Assembly (NCBI GenBank): GCA_005239945.1
Contig: SBAY01000312.1
Location: 1 to 8,951 of the forward strand
DNA: 8,951 nt
Origin: Nitrospira sp.
GTDB taxonomy: Bacteria > UBA9089 > CG2-30-40-21 > SBAY01
Direction of reading: 5' to 3'
Every line of letters starts with the position of its first letter. Within the stretch, counting starts at the first letter, position 1. The notes under the pieces were generated by a model that worked only from the letters and a program-made list of their open reading frames with translations, ran no database searches and was not told the DNA's origin. The translations under genes and the position numbers were made by a program. Positions 7,033 to 8,951 of the stretch are shown piece after piece.

Positions 7033-8394
7033 TTATACGGAAAGGTTATAATCGTATTCAAGGTTTTTCCAACCCTCTTCTCGAATCAGATATTTGGCCT
7101 TATCCTCAGCGATTAATTTAAAGGCATATTTGATTATTTCCTTATAAAACTCGCAAAACACTGAAGGCTGATACATATTGCCCAGTGAATGCAGTTCTGC
7201 CGGACAGGGTGCCCCGCAGATATTTCTAAATTCGCAAACCTTACATTCATCGATTTTCTCCACAATCCTTGCCCTGATTTTTTTAAAGGGTTTAGACTGC
7301 ATAGCCTTTGAAATGGTGGTCTTAAAAATATTCCCGCCAGAGGAGCCATCTAAGCCAATAAACTCACCGCAGGGAATCATCTCACCGGAGGTAGTAATGG
7401 TCAGGAAACATCGTCCACCGCCGCAAGGAGAAATATCACACATCAACCGACGGGCAGTTGGGGCAACTATGGCTAAAATGGTATTGGCAAAATTACCAAT
7501 AATAATACGGTGGTTAGACGACCGGGATAATTCCATTGCCTTCTGGACAGCCTCTATAAAATACTTAGTCATAAGGCTTTGCTCTGGTTGTAATTTTCGG
7601 GCAGGTTTTGCGGTTAGACGAAGCGGATTCAGAAGGACACAACTAACCCGTTTGGAATGCAAAAATTTCACCAACTCCGGCAGATGACCGACATTAAATT
7701 TAGTAATCGTAGCAATTACATTTAATCCTTTGTATCCGTCAAACCACTCAATTGCCTGGACTGCCTGGGCAAAGTTTCCATTACCTTCTCGACTTAGTCT
7801 TTGTTTGTTATTCATCTGAGGGTCAGATGAATCCAGGGAGATGCCCACACCAACGCGATGCTTTTTTAGGAATTCTACATCTGCTTGCTCAAGTAAAAGG
7901 GCATTTGTCTGAAGACCAAAATGAAACTGTTTGCCAAAATCACTTATCGCCTTGAAGATAATATCCTTAGCCAGGAGTGGCTCGCTGGCATGAAATATGA
8001 TGACCGGCTTTATATTTTTCTTCAACAAAGCAAGCCTTTTAAAATAACGAGCTATTTTCTGCAAGACATATTTAAGCTGTTCCTCATTCATCTGCTTGCC
8101 GTTTTTTCTGATTTGGGCCGGGACATAACAATAAGGACAATCTGCATTGCATCTGTCTGTAGGGTCGATATAAATCGCCGTCAGATTAGCACTGAATCTA
8201 AAATCCTCCATCTGGGCATCTAACCTATTTCTGACCTTTTTATACAAGGATAAGATTTTATCCGAAGCAATAGACTCACCAGCTTGTTTTGAGGTAATTC
8301 CCCAGAAGACATTATGTGGGTCAAGAGATAATAACTGATTATCATTAAGATTAGACGAGACAAGTCGTTCTTCATATTTGAGATTTTTGGGCAT
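7033..8394 (-). CDS. Radical SAM/SPASM domain protein, probable peptide maturase
   Basis: A 453-residue cytosolic iron-sulfur enzyme. The radical SAM motif C-x3-C-x2-C is at Cys82, Cys86, Cys89 (DRCNADCPYCYVP) and binds the [4Fe-4S] cluster that cleaves S-adenosylmethionine. The GGEP position reads HASEP (135-139). A TIM-barrel body follows (LQTNALLL, VGISLDSSDP). The SPASM domain is complete: Cys324-x12-G-x4-Cys342, then Cys384-x2-Cys387-x5-Cys393-x3-Cys397-x16-Cys414, enough to hold two auxiliary clusters as in sulfatase- and peptide-modifying enzymes. The ATG at 8392-8394 was chosen because GGAGG lies seven bases upstream; a TTG start 33 bases earlier would bury that site inside the coding sequence. 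The 56-residue peptide gene directly upstream on the same strand suggests its substrate. The chemistry (thioether, epimerisation, C-C link) cannot be read from sequence, and another protein substrate remains possible. Confidence 0.9.
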   Translation of the reverse strand: MPKNLKYEERLVSSNLNDNQLLSLDPHNVFWGITSKQAGESIASDKILSLYKKVRNRLDAQMEDFRFSANLTAIYIDPTDRCNADCPYCYVPAQIRKNGKQMNEEQLKYVLQKIARYFKRLALLKKNIKPVIIFHASEPLLAKDIIFKAISDFGKQFHFGLQTNALLLEQADVEFLKKHRVGVGISLDSSDPQMNNKQRLSREGNGNFAQAVQAIEWFDGYKGLNVIATITKFNVGHLPELVKFLHSKRVSCVLLNPLRLTAKPARKLQPEQSLMTKYFIEAVQKAMELSRSSNHRIIIGNFANTILAIVAPTARRLMCDISPCGGGRCFLTITTSGEMIPCGEFIGLDGSSGGNIFKTTISKAMQSKPFKKIRARIVEKIDECKVCEFRNICGAPCPAELHSLGNMYQPSVFCEFYKEIIKYAFKLIAEDKAKYLIREEGWKNLEYDYNLSV

Positions 8395-8424
8395 TTTACA
8401 TCCTCCTCTCCTGAAAATAGAGGT

Positions 8425-8502
8425 CAAGGGTTTAAGGGTTCAAGGGTAAGATGAAGATTTTTTTCTTTCTTACCCTTGACCCCTCGACCCCTTAAACCTT
8501 TC
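8425..8502. repeat. Long imperfect hairpin of tandem octamers between peptide and enzyme genes
   Basis: Read on the - strand, one arm (8448-8425) is three head-to-tail octamers: ACCCTTGA, ACCCTTAA, ACCCTTGA. On the + strand the other arm (8472-8495) is ACCCTTGA, CCCCTCGA, CCCCTTAA. The inner 17 bases pair with two mismatches around a T-rich loop; the outer part pairs if one extra octamer is bulged out. It lies in the 133-base gap between the two - strand genes. It lacks a following T-tract, so it is more likely a message-stabilising hairpin, attenuator or mobile repeat than a terminator. Confidence 0.7.
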
Positions 8503-8527
8503 TTTAACTTTTTTTACACGATGATTT

Positions 8528-8698
8528 TCATACTAGAGATTTTTCCTCAGGCACATCGCCATACATGACAAAGTGAGATAAACCATTAGCTGTCTTTTCA
8601 CATTTCAGTCGGTAGGAGATTGTCTCATCCTTTGTTGTCTGGTTACTCTGGCAACAACCACATATTTTAGTCTCGGTGTTAGTCTTTTTACTATCCAT
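8528..8698 (-). CDS. Small Cys-containing peptide, candidate precursor for the radical SAM enzyme
   Basis: A 56-residue open reading frame from ATG (8698-8696) to TGA (8530-8528). The start is well supported: AGGAGGTG (8713-8706) lies seven bases upstream. The sequence begins MDSKKTNTETKICGCCQSN and ends GDVPEEKSLV. It has Cys13, Cys15, Cys16 and a lone Cys33, many Thr/Lys/Glu residues, and no signal peptide or membrane segment. It is the nearest - strand gene upstream of the radical SAM/SPASM gene (133-base gap), the usual place for a ribosomally made peptide substrate. I do not recognise the family. One oddity is that the Cys cluster is near the N-terminus, whereas modified cores normally follow an N-terminal leader. 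It could instead be a small metal-binding protein. Confidence 0.7.
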   Translation of the reverse strand: MDSKKTNTETKICGCCQSNQTTKDETISYRLKCEKTANGLSHFVMYGDVPEEKSLV

Positions 8699-8730
8699 CC
8701 TTATTCACCTCCTTTTTGGTAATCGGACTT

Positions 8731-8799
8731 TTTAGTAATCGGATTAAGCGGATTGAGCAGATATTTTTTATCCGCTTTATCCGCTTACTAAATTTTTTT
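8731..8799. repeat. 23-bp inverted repeat built of CGGAT-type 9-mers, with + strand T-tract
   Basis: The left arm 8731-8753 (TTTAGTAATCGGATTAAGCG then GAT) and right arm 8770-8792 pair at 21 of 23 positions around a 16-base loop. Each arm is a run of 9-mers (ATCCGCTTT, ATCCGCTTA on the right; AAGCGGATT, GAGCAGATA on the left), and a further GTAATCGGA copy sits at 8719-8727. TTTTTTT (8793-8799) follows on the + strand, so it could terminate + strand transcription, although no + strand gene precedes it. It lies in the 5' region of the peptide transcript. Confidence 0.7.
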
Positions 8800-8819
8800 C
8801 TTGACACACTTTGCGAAAG

Positions 8820-8862
8820 GCTTAAAAAACAAGAAACCCAACCTTCGCTAAAAAGATTGGGT
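8820..8862 (-). terminator. Rho-independent terminator on the - strand
   Basis: Read on the - strand, ACCCAA (8862-8857) pairs with TTGGGT (8841-8836) around a 15-base interval in which one further C-G pair can form, and is followed by the T-rich tail TTTCTTGTTTTTT (8835-8823). It suggests that a - strand gene ends just to the right. Two frames run open to the window edge: one stops at 8869-8871 (last residues STFVDKGRKGK), the other at 8904-8906 (SPVYYLLG). Neither can be assigned from under 30 residues, so no coding region is called. Confidence 0.55.
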
Positions 8863-8951
8863 AAATATTCATTTCCCTTTTCTTCCCTTATCCACGAAGG
8901 TACTTATCCAAGCAGGTAATAGACCGGACTTATGGAGTTTTCCTTTACGAA

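Noticed and set aside
7178..7687. A 169-codon + strand open frame opposite the radical SAM gene
   Set aside because: It lies antisense within a gene that has complete catalytic and SPASM cysteine motifs, and has no domain features of its own.
8395..8427. TTG start giving an 11-residue extension of the radical SAM protein
   Set aside because: The extension includes the GGAGG ribosome binding site of the ATG at 8394 and part of the octamer hairpin, so the shorter start is preferred.
8801..8829. TTGACA at 8801-8806 as a + strand promoter
   Set aside because: The position 17 bases downstream is AAAAAA and no acceptable -10 box is present.
8716..8919. A 67-codon + strand open frame
   Set aside because: Its first half is the translation of the 9-mer palindrome (IRFIRLLNF-like), and it runs through a - strand terminator; no ribosome binding site was seen.

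Overview
This is an AT-rich bacterial window with four co-directional secreted-protein genes on the + strand (524-6782) and a two-gene radical-SAM/peptide module on the - strand (8698-7033). The organism probably has an outer membrane: gene 4 is a PorV/PorQ-type outer-membrane barrel and gene 3 ends in a FlgD-Ig/type IX-like C-terminal domain. The mix of DUF11, He_PIG, parallel beta-helix and FlgD-Ig domains, together with many small intergenic palindromes, suits an uncultured candidate phylum (Omnitrophica, Desantisbacteria or WOR-3-like lineages). That placement is inference; no taxonomic marker is present.

Layout. 1-523: no convincing gene; two strong inverted repeats (94-142 and 223-273), a plausible promoter (317-350) and a roughly 170-base leader with small hairpins. 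524-4432: a 1302-residue mosaic exoprotein with a beta-helix of near-identical repeats, an Ig-like domain, a glycoamylase/DUF3131-like alpha/alpha-barrel, DUF11 and a CBM-like C-terminus. 4464-5030: a small secreted DUF11-like protein. 5031-5182: a gap with a closed, possibly pseudoknotted RNA-like fold ending just before the next ribosome binding site. 5183-5875: a secreted protein with a carboxypeptidase-regulatory-like domain and a FlgD-Ig-type C-terminus. 5892-6782: the PorV/PorQ-like protein. 6783-7032: a convergent gap with a near-consensus + strand promoter and a hairpin made of 8-base repeats. 7033-8394 (-): a radical SAM/SPASM protein. 8425-8502: a second hairpin of the same octamer type. 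8528-8698 (-): a previously unlisted 56-residue Cys-containing peptide gene with a strong ribosome binding site, a candidate substrate of the enzyme. 8699-8951: a 9-mer palindrome and a - strand terminator, with perhaps the end of a further - strand gene.

How the genes may work together. The + strand genes look like one operon for cell-surface proteins: the exoprotein may bind or cut a glycan, the two small proteins look like adhesion or structural partners, and the PorV-like barrel may help deliver the FlgD-Ig-tagged protein. The - strand pair has the layout of a ribosomally made, post-translationally modified peptide locus (precursor, hairpin, maturase), but no transporter or protease lies inside the window.
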